Part shown: positions 43,059 to 52,584 of the stretch, piece by piece | Layout of the letters: every line of letters begins with the position of its first letter | How positions within the stretch are numbered: position 1 is the first letter of the stretch | Source of the DNA: Streptomyces sp. NBC_01591 | GTDB lineage: Bacteria > Actinomycetota > Actinomycetes > Streptomycetales > Streptomycetaceae | DNA: 64,000 bases | Assembly (NCBI RefSeq): GCF_035918155.1 | Contig: NZ_CP109327.1 | Span: 7,626,001 to 7,690,000 of the forward strand | Reading direction: 5' to 3' | Position numbers and translations under genes: made by a program | The notes under the pieces: model-generated | Database searches by the model: none | What the model saw: the letters and a program-made list of their open reading frames with translations, nothing else | What the model was told of the DNA's origin: nothing

Positions 43059-44054
43059 ATGGGAATCGAAGTAGTCGTCGAGGGCCTCACGAAGTCCTTC
43101 GGCAAGCAGAACATCTGGCAGGACGTCACCCTTACCCTGCCCGCCGGCGAGGTGAGCGTGATGCTCGGGCCTTCCGGCACCGGAAAGACCGTCTTCCTGA
43201 AATCCATCATCGGTCTGCTGAAGCCGGAGCAGGGGCGCGTCCTCATCAACGGCGTCGACATGGTGAACAGCCCGGAACGCGAGATCATGGAGACCCGCAA
43301 ACTCTTCGGGCTCATGTTCCAGGACGGCGCGCTCTTCGGATCGATGTCGCTCTTCGACAACATCGCCTTCCCCTTGCGTGAACACACCCGCAAGAAGGAA
43401 TCGGAGATCCGCCGGATCGTCATGGAGCGGATCGACATCGTCGGTCTGCTCGGCGCCGAGGACAAGCTGCCGGGCGAGATCTCCGGCGGCATGCGCAAGC
43501 GGGCCGGCCTGGCCCGCGCCCTCGTACTGGACCCGCAGATCATTCTCTGCGACGAACCGGACTCCGGACTCGACCCGGTCCGCACCGCGTACATCTCCCA
43601 ACTGCTCATCGATCTCAACGCGCAGATCGACGCGACGATGCTGATCGTCACCCACAACCTCGACATCGCGGCCACCGTCCCGGACAACATGGGCATGCTG
43701 TTCCGCCGCAACCTCGTCACCTTCGGGCCCCGCGAGGTACTGCTCACCAGCGATGTGCCCGTCGTCGCCCAGTTCCTCGCGGGGCGCCGCGAAGGGCCCA
43801 TCGGGATGGCCGAGGAGAAGGACGCCGCCACCCTCGCCGCCGAGGAGGTGAACGGCTACGGAGTCGGCATCAGCTCCGCCAACGGGCCGCGCACCGTCGT
43901 GCCCCAGCTGGAGCCGTCGCCCGGCATGCCCGTACGCCAGGCTGCCCTGCGCCGCCGGGAACGGGTCCTGTCGATGATGGGCCGGCTGCCCGAGGCCGCC
44001 CGCACGGCCATCATGAAGAGCTACACCCCGGCCGCGGGCGGTGAACGTCCGTGA
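43059..44054 (+). CDS. Mce-transport ABC ATPase (MlaF/MceG-like)
   Basis: 331 aa. ABC ATPase: Walker A GPSGTGKT (37-44), Q-loop FGLMFQDGALFG, signature EISGGMRKRAGLARAL with ISGGM (141-145), Walker B IILCDEPDSGLDP with Asp165-Glu166 and switch His in VTHNLD. A C-terminal extension of about 90 residues (after 245) ends in a helical segment (RRRERVLSMMGRLPEAARTA). Energises lipid or sterol movement through the YrbE permeases. In mycobacteria the MceG ATPase is encoded away from mce operons; here it starts the operon. RBS AAGGAGG. The next gene overlaps by 4 bases (GTGA). Confidence 0.9.
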   Translation: MGIEVVVEGLTKSFGKQNIWQDVTLTLPAGEVSVMLGPSGTGKTVFLKSIIGLLKPEQGRVLINGVDMVNSPEREIMETRKLFGLMFQDGALFGSMSLFDNIAFPLREHTRKKESEIRRIVMERIDIVGLLGAEDKLPGEISGGMRKRAGLARALVLDPQIILCDEPDSGLDPVRTAYISQLLIDLNAQIDATMLIVTHNLDIAATVPDNMGMLFRRNLVTFGPREVLLTSDVPVVAQFLAGRREGPIGMAEEKDAATLAAEEVNGYGVGISSANGPRTVVPQLEPSPGMPVRQAALRRRERVLSMMGRLPEAARTAIMKSYTPAAGGERP

Positions 44055-44911
44055 CGGCCCCCATGCCGGTACTGCCCCCCGAGCCGCCGCCCGCCGAGGC
44101 GGCCGGTGCGACGGCGCCGAAGCAGTCGGCGGAGAAGCCCCCGAACCGGCTGCTCTCCCCGCTGCGCGAGACCGGGAAGCTGTTCTCGCTCGCCGTGACC
44201 GTGAGCCGGGAGGTCTTCCGACGGCCCTTCCAGGTACGGGAGTTCATCGAGCAGTTCTGGTTCGTCGCCAGCGTCACCATCCTGCCCGCGGCGCTCGTCT
44301 CGATCCCGTTCGGCGCGGTCATCGCCCTCCAGGTCGGCTCGCTGACCCAGCAGCTCGGCGCCCAGTCGTTCACCGGCGGCGCCAGCGTCCTCGCCGTCAT
44401 CCAGCAGGCCAGCCCCATCATCGTGGCCCTGCTGATCTCCGGCGCCGCGGGCTCGGCCATCTGCGCCGACCTCGGTTCGCGGAAGATCCGTGAGGAACTC
44501 GACGCGATGGAGGTCATGGGCGTCTCGCCCATCCAGCGCCTCGTCGTCCCCCGCGTCCTCGCCACCATGCTGGTCGCCGTACTGCTGAACGGCCTGGTCT
44601 CCGTCGTCGGCACGCTCGGCGGCTACTTCTTCAACGTGATCCTGCAGCACGGCACCCCGGGGGCCTACCTGGCCAGTTTCTCCGCCCTCGCCCAGCTCCC
44701 CGACCTGTACATCAGCGAGATCAAGGCACTCATCTTCGGCTTCATCGCGGGCATCGTGGCCGCCTACCGCGGACTCAACCCGCGCGGCGGCCCGAAGGGC
44801 GTCGGTGACGCGGTCAACCAGTCCGTCGTCATCACCTTCATGCTGCTGTTCTTCGTGAACACGGTCCTCACGGCGATCTACCTCCAGATCGTCCCCGCGA
44901 AGGGGAGCTGA
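44051..44911 (+). CDS. yrbEA: YrbE-type Mce permease A
   Basis: 286 aa from a GTG at 44051 overlapping the ATPase stop. MlaE-family permease with about five membrane helices: FWFVASVTILPAALVSIPFG, then GGASVLAVIQQASPIIVALL and VVPRVLATMLVAVLLNGLVS VVGTLGGYFF. The MlaE signature EELDAMEVMGVSPIQRLV is clear (interaction loop with the ATPase). Forms a heteromer with the second YrbE in the inner membrane and works with the MceA-F proteins. Confidence 0.92.
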   Translation: MTAPMPVLPPEPPPAEAAGATAPKQSAEKPPNRLLSPLRETGKLFSLAVTVSREVFRRPFQVREFIEQFWFVASVTILPAALVSIPFGAVIALQVGSLTQQLGAQSFTGGASVLAVIQQASPIIVALLISGAAGSAICADLGSRKIREELDAMEVMGVSPIQRLVVPRVLATMLVAVLLNGLVSVVGTLGGYFFNVILQHGTPGAYLASFSALAQLPDLYISEIKALIFGFIAGIVAAYRGLNPRGGPKGVGDAVNQSVVITFMLLFFVNTVLTAIYLQIVPAKGS

Positions 44912-44914
44912 CCG

Positions 44915-45718
44915 ATGTCGATGCTCAGCTGGCTCGACCGATCCGGCGAACAACTCACCTTCTACGTACGCGCGTTGATCTGGGTGCCGCGAACCCTGCG
45001 CCGCTATCTGCGCGAGGTCCAGCGGCTGCTGGCCGAAGTGGCCTTCGGCAGCGGCGGTCTCGGTGTCATCGGCGGCACCATCGGCGTGATGGTCGCGATG
45101 ACCCTCTTCACCGGCACCGTCGTCGGCCTTCAGGGGTACGCGGCCCTCAACCAGATCGGCACCTCCGCCTTCACCGGCTTCATCTCCGCCTACTTCAACA
45201 CCCGCGAGATCGCCCCGCTCGTCGCCGGACTCGCGCTCTCCGCGACCGTGGGCGCCGGCTTCACCGCCCAGCTCGGCGCGATGCGGATCAACGAGGAGGT
45301 CGACGCCCTGGAGGCGATGGGGGTGCGGTCCATGCCGTACCTCGTCTCCACCCGGATCATCGCCGGGGTCGTCGCGATCGTCCCGCTGTACGCGATCGGG
45401 CTGCTCTCCTCGTACCTCGCCTCCCGCTACATCACGGTCCTTTTCAACGGGCAGTCCGCGGGCACGTACGACCACTACTTCAATCTCTTCCTCTCCCCGG
45501 ACGACGTGCTGCTGTCGGTGCTCAAGGTGCTGATCTTCAGCGTGATGGTGATCCTCGCCCACTGCTACTACGGCTTCCACGCCACCGGCGGGCCCGCCGG
45601 TGTGGGCGTCGCGGTCGGGCGGTCGGTGCGCAACGCCATCGTGCTCATCAGCGTCACCGACTTCTTCCTCTCCCTCGCCATCTGGGGCGCGACCACGACG
45701 GTGAAGGTGGCCGGCTGA
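44915..45718 (+). CDS. yrbEB: YrbE-type Mce permease B
   Basis: 267 aa, 3 bases after YrbE-A. Same MlaE fold: GGTIGVMVAMTLFTGTVVGL, ALSATVGAGFTAQLGAMRIN EEVDALEAMGVRSMPYLVST, ILAHCYYGFHATGGPAGVGV. The EEVDALEAMGV signature is intact. Its ending TGATG overlaps mceA by one base. Confidence 0.92.
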   Translation: MSMLSWLDRSGEQLTFYVRALIWVPRTLRRYLREVQRLLAEVAFGSGGLGVIGGTIGVMVAMTLFTGTVVGLQGYAALNQIGTSAFTGFISAYFNTREIAPLVAGLALSATVGAGFTAQLGAMRINEEVDALEAMGVRSMPYLVSTRIIAGVVAIVPLYAIGLLSSYLASRYITVLFNGQSAGTYDHYFNLFLSPDDVLLSVLKVLIFSVMVILAHCYYGFHATGGPAGVGVAVGRSVRNAIVLISVTDFFLSLAIWGATTTVKVAG

Positions 45719-47031
45719 TGAATTCCCACCGGACGCAGACCGTCCGCCGCAGACTCGCCGGAGTCACCTTCCTCCTCGTGCCCGCCGTACTCGTCTGGGT
45801 CTCGGTCTCGGTGTACCGGAAGGACTTCACCGACGACGCCACTGTGACCGTACGCACCTCGAGCGTCGGCAACGAGATGCACGACAACGCCGATGTGAAG
45901 CTGCGCGGCGTCGTCGTCGGCCAGGTCCGCAACATCGCGGCCGACGGGAACGGGGCCCGGCTCACCCTGGCCATCGACCCCGACAAGCTCGACCGGATCC
46001 CGGCCGACGTGACCGCCCAGATGCTGCCCACCACACTCTTCGGGGAACGGTTCGTCGCCCTCGTACCGCCCGAACTGCCGTCCACGCAACCGCTGCGGGC
46101 CGGCTCCGTCATCCCGCAGGACCGCTCCAGCAACGCCATCGAGCTCGAGCAAGTCCTCGACAACGTCCTGCCGCTGCTGACCGCCGTCAAGCCGGAGAAG
46201 CTCGCCGCCACCCTGGGCGCGGTCTCCCAGGCCCTCGAAGGGCGCGGCGAGAAGCTCGGCGACACCCTCGTCACGCTCGACGCCCACCTGGCGAAGTTCA
46301 ACCCCCAACTCCCCACGCTCAACGCCGACATCAAGGAACTCGTCAAGGTGAGCAAGGTGTACGGGGACGCCGCCCCCGATGTCCTCGACGCACTCACCGA
46401 CTTCACCACCACCAGCGGCACCATCGCCGAACAGCAGGCACAGCTCGCCGGACTGTACGGGTCCACGACTGCCTCCGCGCGGGACCTCACCTCGTTCCTC
46501 CAGGAGAACAAGGACAACCTGATCCGGCTCTCCGCCACGAGCAGGCCGACGCTGGAACTGCTGGCGAAGTACTCCGACGAATTCCCCTGCACCCTGCGGA
46601 CCATGGCCGGCTTCGTGCCCGCCATGGACAAGGCGCTCGGCAAGGGCACCGACCGGCCCGGACTCCACGTCACCATCAAGTCGGTGAAGTCGAAGGGCAA
46701 GTACGTGCCCGGCAAGGACACCCCGGTCTACAACTCGACCGGCGGACCACACTGCTACTCCGTGCCGTACGTGGGCAGAACCGTGCCGACCGCGGACGCC
46801 CGCACGGCGACGGCGGTCACCCCGCCCGGCACCGCATACGCCGACGAACCGGCCGGCACCCTGCCCTCGGCCACGGACTCCGCACTCGGCATGCCCAACT
46901 CCCCGCAGGAGAGCCGGCTCGTCAACGAGCTGGTCGCTCCCTCACTGAAAGTCCAGCCGCAGACCCTGCCCGACTGGAGCAGCGTGCTCATCGGTCCGGC
47001 CTTCCGCGGTGCGGAGGTGAAGCTCAAGTGA
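45718..47031 (+). CDS. mceA: Mce-family protein MceA
   Basis: 437 aa. One N-terminal membrane helix (about 17-35), then the MlaD domain (about 42-115: TVTVRTSSVGNEMHDNADVK LRGVVVGQV), a long helical tube segment (about 140-280) and a C-terminal Pro/Thr-rich tail. MCE proteins are thought to build a tunnel carrying lipids from the outer surface to the YrbE permeases. First of six MCE proteins with successive ATGA-type overlaps. Confidence 0.92.
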   Translation: MNSHRTQTVRRRLAGVTFLLVPAVLVWVSVSVYRKDFTDDATVTVRTSSVGNEMHDNADVKLRGVVVGQVRNIAADGNGARLTLAIDPDKLDRIPADVTAQMLPTTLFGERFVALVPPELPSTQPLRAGSVIPQDRSSNAIELEQVLDNVLPLLTAVKPEKLAATLGAVSQALEGRGEKLGDTLVTLDAHLAKFNPQLPTLNADIKELVKVSKVYGDAAPDVLDALTDFTTTSGTIAEQQAQLAGLYGSTTASARDLTSFLQENKDNLIRLSATSRPTLELLAKYSDEFPCTLRTMAGFVPAMDKALGKGTDRPGLHVTIKSVKSKGKYVPGKDTPVYNSTGGPHCYSVPYVGRTVPTADARTATAVTPPGTAYADEPAGTLPSATDSALGMPNSPQESRLVNELVAPSLKVQPQTLPDWSSVLIGPAFRGAEVKLK

Positions 47032-48059
47032 AGCGACGCTCTCTCGCCGCTCCGCTCACGAAATCGATCGTCTTCATCCTGGTGACCGTGCTGGCCACCA
47101 CCGTGCTGGCACTGTCCATCGCCAACACCGGCGTCGGCGACACCACCACGTACCGGGCCAGGTTCACCGACGCCACCGGACTGGTCGTCGGCGACAGCGT
47201 CCGGATCGCCGGGGTCAAGGTCGGACAGGTCGAGTCCATCGAGGTGGCCGACAAGAGGCTCGCCGAGGTCGGTTTCGCCGTCCGCAAGGGGCGCAGGCTC
47301 CCCGCGTCGGTGACCGCCTCGATCAAGTACCTCAACATGGTCGGCCAGCGCTACATCGACCTCGACCAGGGGGCCGGGCCGGTCGGCAGGAGCTTCGACG
47401 CCGGAGAGACCATCCCGCTCTCCCACACCACCCCGGCACTCGACCTCACCCAGCTCTTCAACGGCTTCCAGCCGCTCTTCGAAGGACTCTCCCCGCCCGA
47501 CGTCAACCAGTTGGCCGGCTCCATCGTCCAGGTGCTCCAGGGCGAGGGCGGCACCGTCGACAGCATCCTCTCGCACGTCGGCTCGCTGACCGGCACGGTC
47601 GCCGCGAAGGACAAGGTGATCGGCGAGGTGATCAAGAACCTCAACACGGTCCTGAAGACCGTCAACGACCGCGAGGCAGGCTTCGACGACCTCGTCGTCA
47701 CCCTGCAGAAGCTCGTCACCGGATTCGCCGGCGACCGCAAGCCGCTCGGCCAGGCGGTCACCGCCATGGGCGCGCTCACCACCGTCACCGCGGACCTCCT
47801 CGAAGACGGCCGGGCGCCCCTCAAGAGCGACATCAAGCAACTCGGACGGCTCTCCGACCAGTTGGGCAAGGGCACGCCGCAGATCGAGAACTTCCTGCAG
47901 AAGACCCCGGCCAAGATGGCGGCGATCAGCCGGCTCACCTCGTACGGCTCATGGCTCAACCTCTACCTCTGCGAAGCCAAGGTCAGCGGAGTGACGACCG
48001 AGGACGGCAGCGCCCCGCCCACCGGCATCGAGGTCAGGAAGCCGAGGTGCCAGGGATGA
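47028..48059 (+). CDS. mceB: Mce-family protein MceB
   Basis: 343 aa from a GTG overlapping mceA by 4 bases. N-terminal membrane helix (about 8-30), MlaD domain (about 36-110: YRARFTDATGLVVGDSVRIA GVKVGQVESI), then a helical region with DKVIGEVIKNLNTVLKTVND. Same role as other MCE proteins. Confidence 0.92.
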   Translation: MKRRSLAAPLTKSIVFILVTVLATTVLALSIANTGVGDTTTYRARFTDATGLVVGDSVRIAGVKVGQVESIEVADKRLAEVGFAVRKGRRLPASVTASIKYLNMVGQRYIDLDQGAGPVGRSFDAGETIPLSHTTPALDLTQLFNGFQPLFEGLSPPDVNQLAGSIVQVLQGEGGTVDSILSHVGSLTGTVAAKDKVIGEVIKNLNTVLKTVNDREAGFDDLVVTLQKLVTGFAGDRKPLGQAVTAMGALTTVTADLLEDGRAPLKSDIKQLGRLSDQLGKGTPQIENFLQKTPAKMAAISRLTSYGSWLNLYLCEAKVSGVTTEDGSAPPTGIEVRKPRCQG

Positions 48060-49075
48060 GAATCAAACCCGTACGGGAACGCAACCCCGTCGCCGTGGCC
48101 GTCGTCGGACTGCTCGTCCTCGCCCTCATCGGCCTGGGCGCCTACCGCGTCGACTCACTGCCCTTCATCGGCGGCGGCACCACCTACAGCGCCGACTTCA
48201 CCGAATCCGCCGGACTGAGCGAGGGCGACGAGGTGCGGGTCGCCGGAGTGAAGGTCGGCGAGGTCACCGGCGTCTCGCTCGACGGCCCCAAGGTGAAGGT
48301 CAGCTTCAAGGTCAAGGACGTCTGGATCGGCAACTCCTCCACCGTCGGCATCGCCATCAAGACCCTGCTCGGCGAGAAATACCTCGCCGTCGACCCGCTG
48401 GGCAACGCCCCGCAGGACCCGCACGAGCGCATCACGGCGAGCCGCACCACGTCCCCGTACGACGTCACCCAGGCGTTCAACGGACTGGGCGAGACCATCG
48501 GCGAGATCGACACCGCACAGCTCGCCAAGAGCTTCGAGACGATCTCCGACACCTTCAAGGACTCCCCGCCGGACGTGAAGAGCGCGGCCGACGGGCTCTC
48601 CGCCCTCTCGAAGACCGTCTCCGAACGTGACGCCGAGCTCGCCACCCTCCTCAAGGGCAGCAAGCAGCTCACCAAGACGCTCGCCGACAAGAAGAGCAGC
48701 TTCGAGACCCTGCTGGAGGACGGCAATCTGCTCCTCGGCGAGATCCAGGCACGCCGCGACTCCATCCACCTGCTGCTCACCGGCACCCGGAACCTGGGCA
48801 CCCAGCTCACCGGCCTGGTGAAGGACAACAACAAGCAGCTGAAGCCCACCCTGGACTCGCTCGGCCGGGTCACCGCGGTACTGGTGAAGAACCGCAAGAG
48901 TCTCGACAAGGTGCTCTCGCTCGCCGGTTCGTACAGCCGGCTCGTCGGCAACACCCTCGGCAGCGGACGCTGGTTCGACAACTACGTCTGCGGAGTCGTC
49001 CCGAAGGAATACGTGCCCGCGGGCACACCGGCCGGGCCCGAGTGCAAGCCACCCAAGCAGCAAGGCGGCCGCTGA
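48056..49075 (+). CDS. mceC: Mce-family protein MceC
   Basis: 339 aa from the ATG at 48056 overlapping mceB by 4 bases. Membrane helix (about 11-28), MlaD domain (about 42-115: YSADFTESAGLSEGDEVRVA GVKVGEVTGV), then a helical part with KQLTKTLADKKSSFETLLED and the conserved C-terminal GSGRWFDNYVCGVVP. The following gene starts one base after its stop. Confidence 0.92.
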   Translation: MRIKPVRERNPVAVAVVGLLVLALIGLGAYRVDSLPFIGGGTTYSADFTESAGLSEGDEVRVAGVKVGEVTGVSLDGPKVKVSFKVKDVWIGNSSTVGIAIKTLLGEKYLAVDPLGNAPQDPHERITASRTTSPYDVTQAFNGLGETIGEIDTAQLAKSFETISDTFKDSPPDVKSAADGLSALSKTVSERDAELATLLKGSKQLTKTLADKKSSFETLLEDGNLLLGEIQARRDSIHLLLTGTRNLGTQLTGLVKDNNKQLKPTLDSLGRVTAVLVKNRKSLDKVLSLAGSYSRLVGNTLGSGRWFDNYVCGVVPKEYVPAGTPAGPECKPPKQQGGR

Positions 49076-49076
49076 C

Positions 49077-50180
49077 ATGAGAATGAAGCGCATCGTCGGC
49101 ATCGGCGCCGGACTCGCCGTGGTGGCCGTCGCGGCCACCACCGGCGTGATGGCCATGGACGACGAGGGAACGACGACCGTCACCGCCTACTTCGACCAGG
49201 CCACCGGCGTCTACGCCGGATCGGACCTGCGGATCCTCGGCGTCAGGGTCGGCCGGGTCGAATCGGTCACGCCCCGGGGCAAGGAGGTCGAGGTGATCCT
49301 GCGCGTCGACAAGGGCGTCAAGGTCCCCAAGGAGGCGCACGCCGTGGTCGTCGCCCCCAGCCTCGTCGCCGACCGCTACATCCAGCTCGCCCCCGCCTAC
49401 GACGGCGGACCGGAGCTCGCGGACAACGCCGTGCTGCCGGCCGCGAACAACGCCACACCCGTCGAGGTGGACCAGCTGTACGACTCCATCACGGAGCTGT
49501 CCAAGGCGCTGGGCCCGGAGGGAGCCAACGCCGACGGAGCGCTCTCCGGGCTCCTCGACACCGGCGCCAAGAACCTGGACGGCAACGGAAAGGCCATCGG
49601 GGACTCCATCGAGCAGTTCGGCAAGGCCACCAAGACCCTCGACAAGAGCAGCGGGAACCTCTTCGACACGCTGTCCTACCTGCAGACCTTCACCACCGTG
49701 CTGAAGGACAACGACGGCAATGTGCGCGCCGCCGAACAGCAGCTCAACTCGGTCACCGGGTTCCTCGCCGACGACAAGGAGAACCTCGGTGCCGCGCTGA
49801 AGGAACTGGGCACCGCACTGGGCCAGGTCAAGGGCTTCATCCAGAAGAACCGCGGCGCCCTGAAGGCGAACGTGGACGCCCTGGTGCCGCTCACCCAGAC
49901 CCTGGTCGACCAGCGGGCCTCGCTCGCCGAGTCGATGGACACGCTGCCGCTCGCCGCGGGCAACGTCGTCAACGCCTACGACCCGGTGAACCGCACCCTC
50001 AACGGCCGCACCAACCTCAACGAGCTCTCCATGGGACCGCTCACCACCGGCCTCGCCGGACTCACCCCGGTGGACGCCGCCCGCCGCAAGGCGCTGCCCA
50101 CCCTGCCGCTCCCGGCCGTCGGCACCGTCTACGGCACCCCGGCGAAGACCGCCACGGAAGAGAAGGGGGCGAAGCGATGA
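49077..50180 (+). CDS. mceD: Mce-family protein MceD
   Basis: 367 aa. ATG at 49077 (a second ATG at 49083 is equally placed). Membrane helix, MlaD domain (about 35-105: VTAYFDQATGVYAGSDLRIL GVRVGRVESV), extended helical region with SSGNLFDTLSYLQTFTTVLK. Ends with ATGA into mceE. Confidence 0.92.
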   Translation: MRMKRIVGIGAGLAVVAVAATTGVMAMDDEGTTTVTAYFDQATGVYAGSDLRILGVRVGRVESVTPRGKEVEVILRVDKGVKVPKEAHAVVVAPSLVADRYIQLAPAYDGGPELADNAVLPAANNATPVEVDQLYDSITELSKALGPEGANADGALSGLLDTGAKNLDGNGKAIGDSIEQFGKATKTLDKSSGNLFDTLSYLQTFTTVLKDNDGNVRAAEQQLNSVTGFLADDKENLGAALKELGTALGQVKGFIQKNRGALKANVDALVPLTQTLVDQRASLAESMDTLPLAAGNVVNAYDPVNRTLNGRTNLNELSMGPLTTGLAGLTPVDAARRKALPTLPLPAVGTVYGTPAKTATEEKGAKR

Positions 50181-51328
50181 GCCGTGTGCTGCGCAGACCC
50201 GGAGCCCGTACGACCGGCGTCGTCGCGGTGCTGGCCGTGGGCGTCGGCCTGGCCCTCGTCGTCAGCGGTTCCGGCCTGCCCGCGTTCACCGGGATCGACC
50301 AGGTGCCGCTGCCCGGTGGCGCCGACCTCGGCGACCACCCCTACGAGATCACCGCGGAATTCGCGGACGTGCTCAGCCTCGCCCCGCAGGCATCGGTCAA
50401 GGTCAACGATGTCGCCGTCGGCCGGGTCACCAAGGTCTCCCTGGGCTCCGGCAGCTGGAACGCCAAGGTCACCATGCGCGTCAACGGCAAGGTCGAACTG
50501 CCCGCCAACGCCTACGCCCACCTGGAACAGTCCAGCCTCCTCGGCGAGAAGTACATCCAGCTCGCCGCCCCGGCACGCGGCACCGCGCAGGGCAGACTCG
50601 CCGACGGTGACCGGATACCGCTGACCCGGACCAACCGGAACCCCGAGGTCGAAGAGGTCTTCGGAGCCCTGTCGATGCTCCTCAACGGCGGCGGCGTCAA
50701 CCAGCTCAAAACCATCACCACCGAGCTCAACAAGGCAATCGCCGGACGCGAACCCCAGATCCGTTCGATGCTCGGCCGGGTCAACACCCTCGTCACGAAC
50801 CTGGACGACCACAAGAAGGACATCACCGACGCCCTCGACGGGGTGAACCGGCTCTCCGCCACCCTCGCCACCCGCAAACAGGACGTCGGCACGGTCCTCA
50901 CCGGGCTCAGCCCCGGCCTGAAGGTCCTGGAGAAGCAGCGCGGCTCGCTCCTCACCATGCTGCGCTCGCTCGACACCCTCTCCACCGTCGCCGTCGACAC
51001 GGTCAACAAGAGCAAGGCCGACATGATCGCCGACCTCAAGGCCCTCGCCCCCAGCCTCAAGGCGCTCGCCGACTCCGGCCGCGACCTGCCCGACTCCCTC
51101 CAGGTGCTGCTCACCTACCCGTTCACCGACGAGGTGCTGCGCGGGGTGAAGGGCGACTACCTCAACGTCTACCTGGATCTGACGGCCGTGCCCGGCACAC
51201 AGATCATCCCTCCGATCGTCCCGGCGGCCCCTCCGCAGGCCGGGGCCGCTTCGAGCCGGTCCGGGCAGGGACTGCCGCTGCCCCTTCCCCAGGTCCCGAC
51301 GGCGGGCACGAACGGGAGCAGCCGATGA
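50177..51328 (+). CDS. mceE: Mce-family protein MceE, without a lipobox cysteine
   Basis: 383 aa. The N-terminus reads RRPGARTTGVVAVLAVGVGL ALVVSGSGLPAFTGID. In mycobacteria this member is a lipoprotein (LprK-type) whose signal ends with L-x-x-C; here the expected Cys position is Ser/Gly and there is no Cys near the N-terminus, so it seems to be membrane-anchored rather than lipidated. MlaD domain about 55-125 (ITAEFADVLSLAPQASVKVN DVAVGRVTKV). Otherwise typical, with PLPGGADLGDHP before the domain. ATGA overlaps at both ends. Confidence 0.9.
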   Translation: MSRVLRRPGARTTGVVAVLAVGVGLALVVSGSGLPAFTGIDQVPLPGGADLGDHPYEITAEFADVLSLAPQASVKVNDVAVGRVTKVSLGSGSWNAKVTMRVNGKVELPANAYAHLEQSSLLGEKYIQLAAPARGTAQGRLADGDRIPLTRTNRNPEVEEVFGALSMLLNGGGVNQLKTITTELNKAIAGREPQIRSMLGRVNTLVTNLDDHKKDITDALDGVNRLSATLATRKQDVGTVLTGLSPGLKVLEKQRGSLLTMLRSLDTLSTVAVDTVNKSKADMIADLKALAPSLKALADSGRDLPDSLQVLLTYPFTDEVLRGVKGDYLNVYLDLTAVPGTQIIPPIVPAAPPQAGAASSRSGQGLPLPLPQVPTAGTNGSSR

Positions 51329-52584
51329 TCACCCTCGCCATACGGCTCAAGAACATCTCCTTCCTGATCATCGCGGTGCTCGTGCTCGGCTACCTCGGCG
51401 TGCGGTACGCCGACCTCGGTCACTACATCGGCCTGCGCAGCTACTACACCGTAAAGGTCCAACTCCCGCGCACCGGAGGGCTGTACACCCACTCCAACGT
51501 CACCTACCGCGGTGTCTCGGTGGGCCGGGTCGGGCCGATCGAGCTCACCGACGACGGGGTCGAGGCCGAACTGCGCATCGAGAAGGACGCCCCGAAGATC
51601 CCGGACGGCCTCAAGGCCGTCGTCGCCAGCCTCTCCTCGGTCGGTGAGCAGTACGTCGACCTGCGGCCCACCCGCACCGAGGGCCCGTACCTGGCGAACG
51701 GCTCCGTCATCGACCAGGCCGACACCACCGTCCCCGCTCCCGTCACCGATGTCCTCACCAGCGTCAACGACCTCGCGGGCTCCGTCGACCTGGAATCCCT
51801 GCGCACGGTCGTCGACGAGTTCGGCACCGCGTTCGAGGGGCGCGGCGACGACCTCCAGGTGCTGCTGGACACCGGGAGCGAATTCGTCCAGGCTGCGGAC
51901 GACGCGCTGCCGGTCAACACCCGGCTGATGATCGACGGCCGGACCGTGTTGCGCACCCAGGCCGAACAGGGCGAGGCGCTCAAGGGATTCGCCTCCGGCG
52001 CCAAGGAACTGGCCGCCCAGCTCAAGGGATCCGACACCGATCTTCGCAAGCTGATCGCGGTCGCCCCCGACGCGACCGGACAGATCAGCGGGCTGCTGCG
52101 GGACCTCGACCCGAGCTTCGGCGTCGTCGTCGCCAACCTCCTCACCACCTCCGAGGTCGCCGTCACCCGGCAGCGCGGCATGGAGGAACTCCTGGTGAAA
52201 CTGCCCGCGGTGGCGGCCGCCGGGGCCAGCGCGATCGACGAGAACGGCGCCCGGTTCGGCATGTCGGTGACCTTCTTCGAACCGCTGCCCTGCACCGCCG
52301 GATACGGCGGCACGGTCTACCGCAGCGGTCTGGAGACCACGGCCGGACCCCCCGTCAACACCAAGGCCCGCTGCACCTCGTCGCCCGGCACCGGCATCAA
52401 CGTCCGCGGCAGCGCGAACGCGCCGAAGGGCGGCGCCGTGCCCGAGCCCGCGAAGCCCGGCTCGATGCTGCTGGGCGACGACGCGGACCGGCTCCCGGGG
52501 GCGCTCGGTGTCACCGGCCGGACCCCGCAGGACGCCGACGGCATGGCCGGACTGCTGGGGCTCGGACAGGGAGGCGGCCGATGA
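51325..52584 (+). CDS. mceF: Mce-family protein MceF
   Basis: 419 aa. Membrane helix (about 10-28), MlaD domain (about 38-110: VKVQLPRTGGLYTHSNVTYR GVSVGRVGPIEL), helical region, then a C-terminal part with SVTFFEPLPCTAGYGGTVYR and a Gly/Ala/Pro-rich tail. Last of the six. ATGA overlap with the first Mce-associated gene. Confidence 0.92.
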   Translation: MITLAIRLKNISFLIIAVLVLGYLGVRYADLGHYIGLRSYYTVKVQLPRTGGLYTHSNVTYRGVSVGRVGPIELTDDGVEAELRIEKDAPKIPDGLKAVVASLSSVGEQYVDLRPTRTEGPYLANGSVIDQADTTVPAPVTDVLTSVNDLAGSVDLESLRTVVDEFGTAFEGRGDDLQVLLDTGSEFVQAADDALPVNTRLMIDGRTVLRTQAEQGEALKGFASGAKELAAQLKGSDTDLRKLIAVAPDATGQISGLLRDLDPSFGVVVANLLTTSEVAVTRQRGMEELLVKLPAVAAAGASAIDENGARFGMSVTFFEPLPCTAGYGGTVYRSGLETTAGPPVNTKARCTSSPGTGINVRGSANAPKGGAVPEPAKPGSMLLGDDADRLPGALGVTGRTPQDADGMAGLLGLGQGGGR

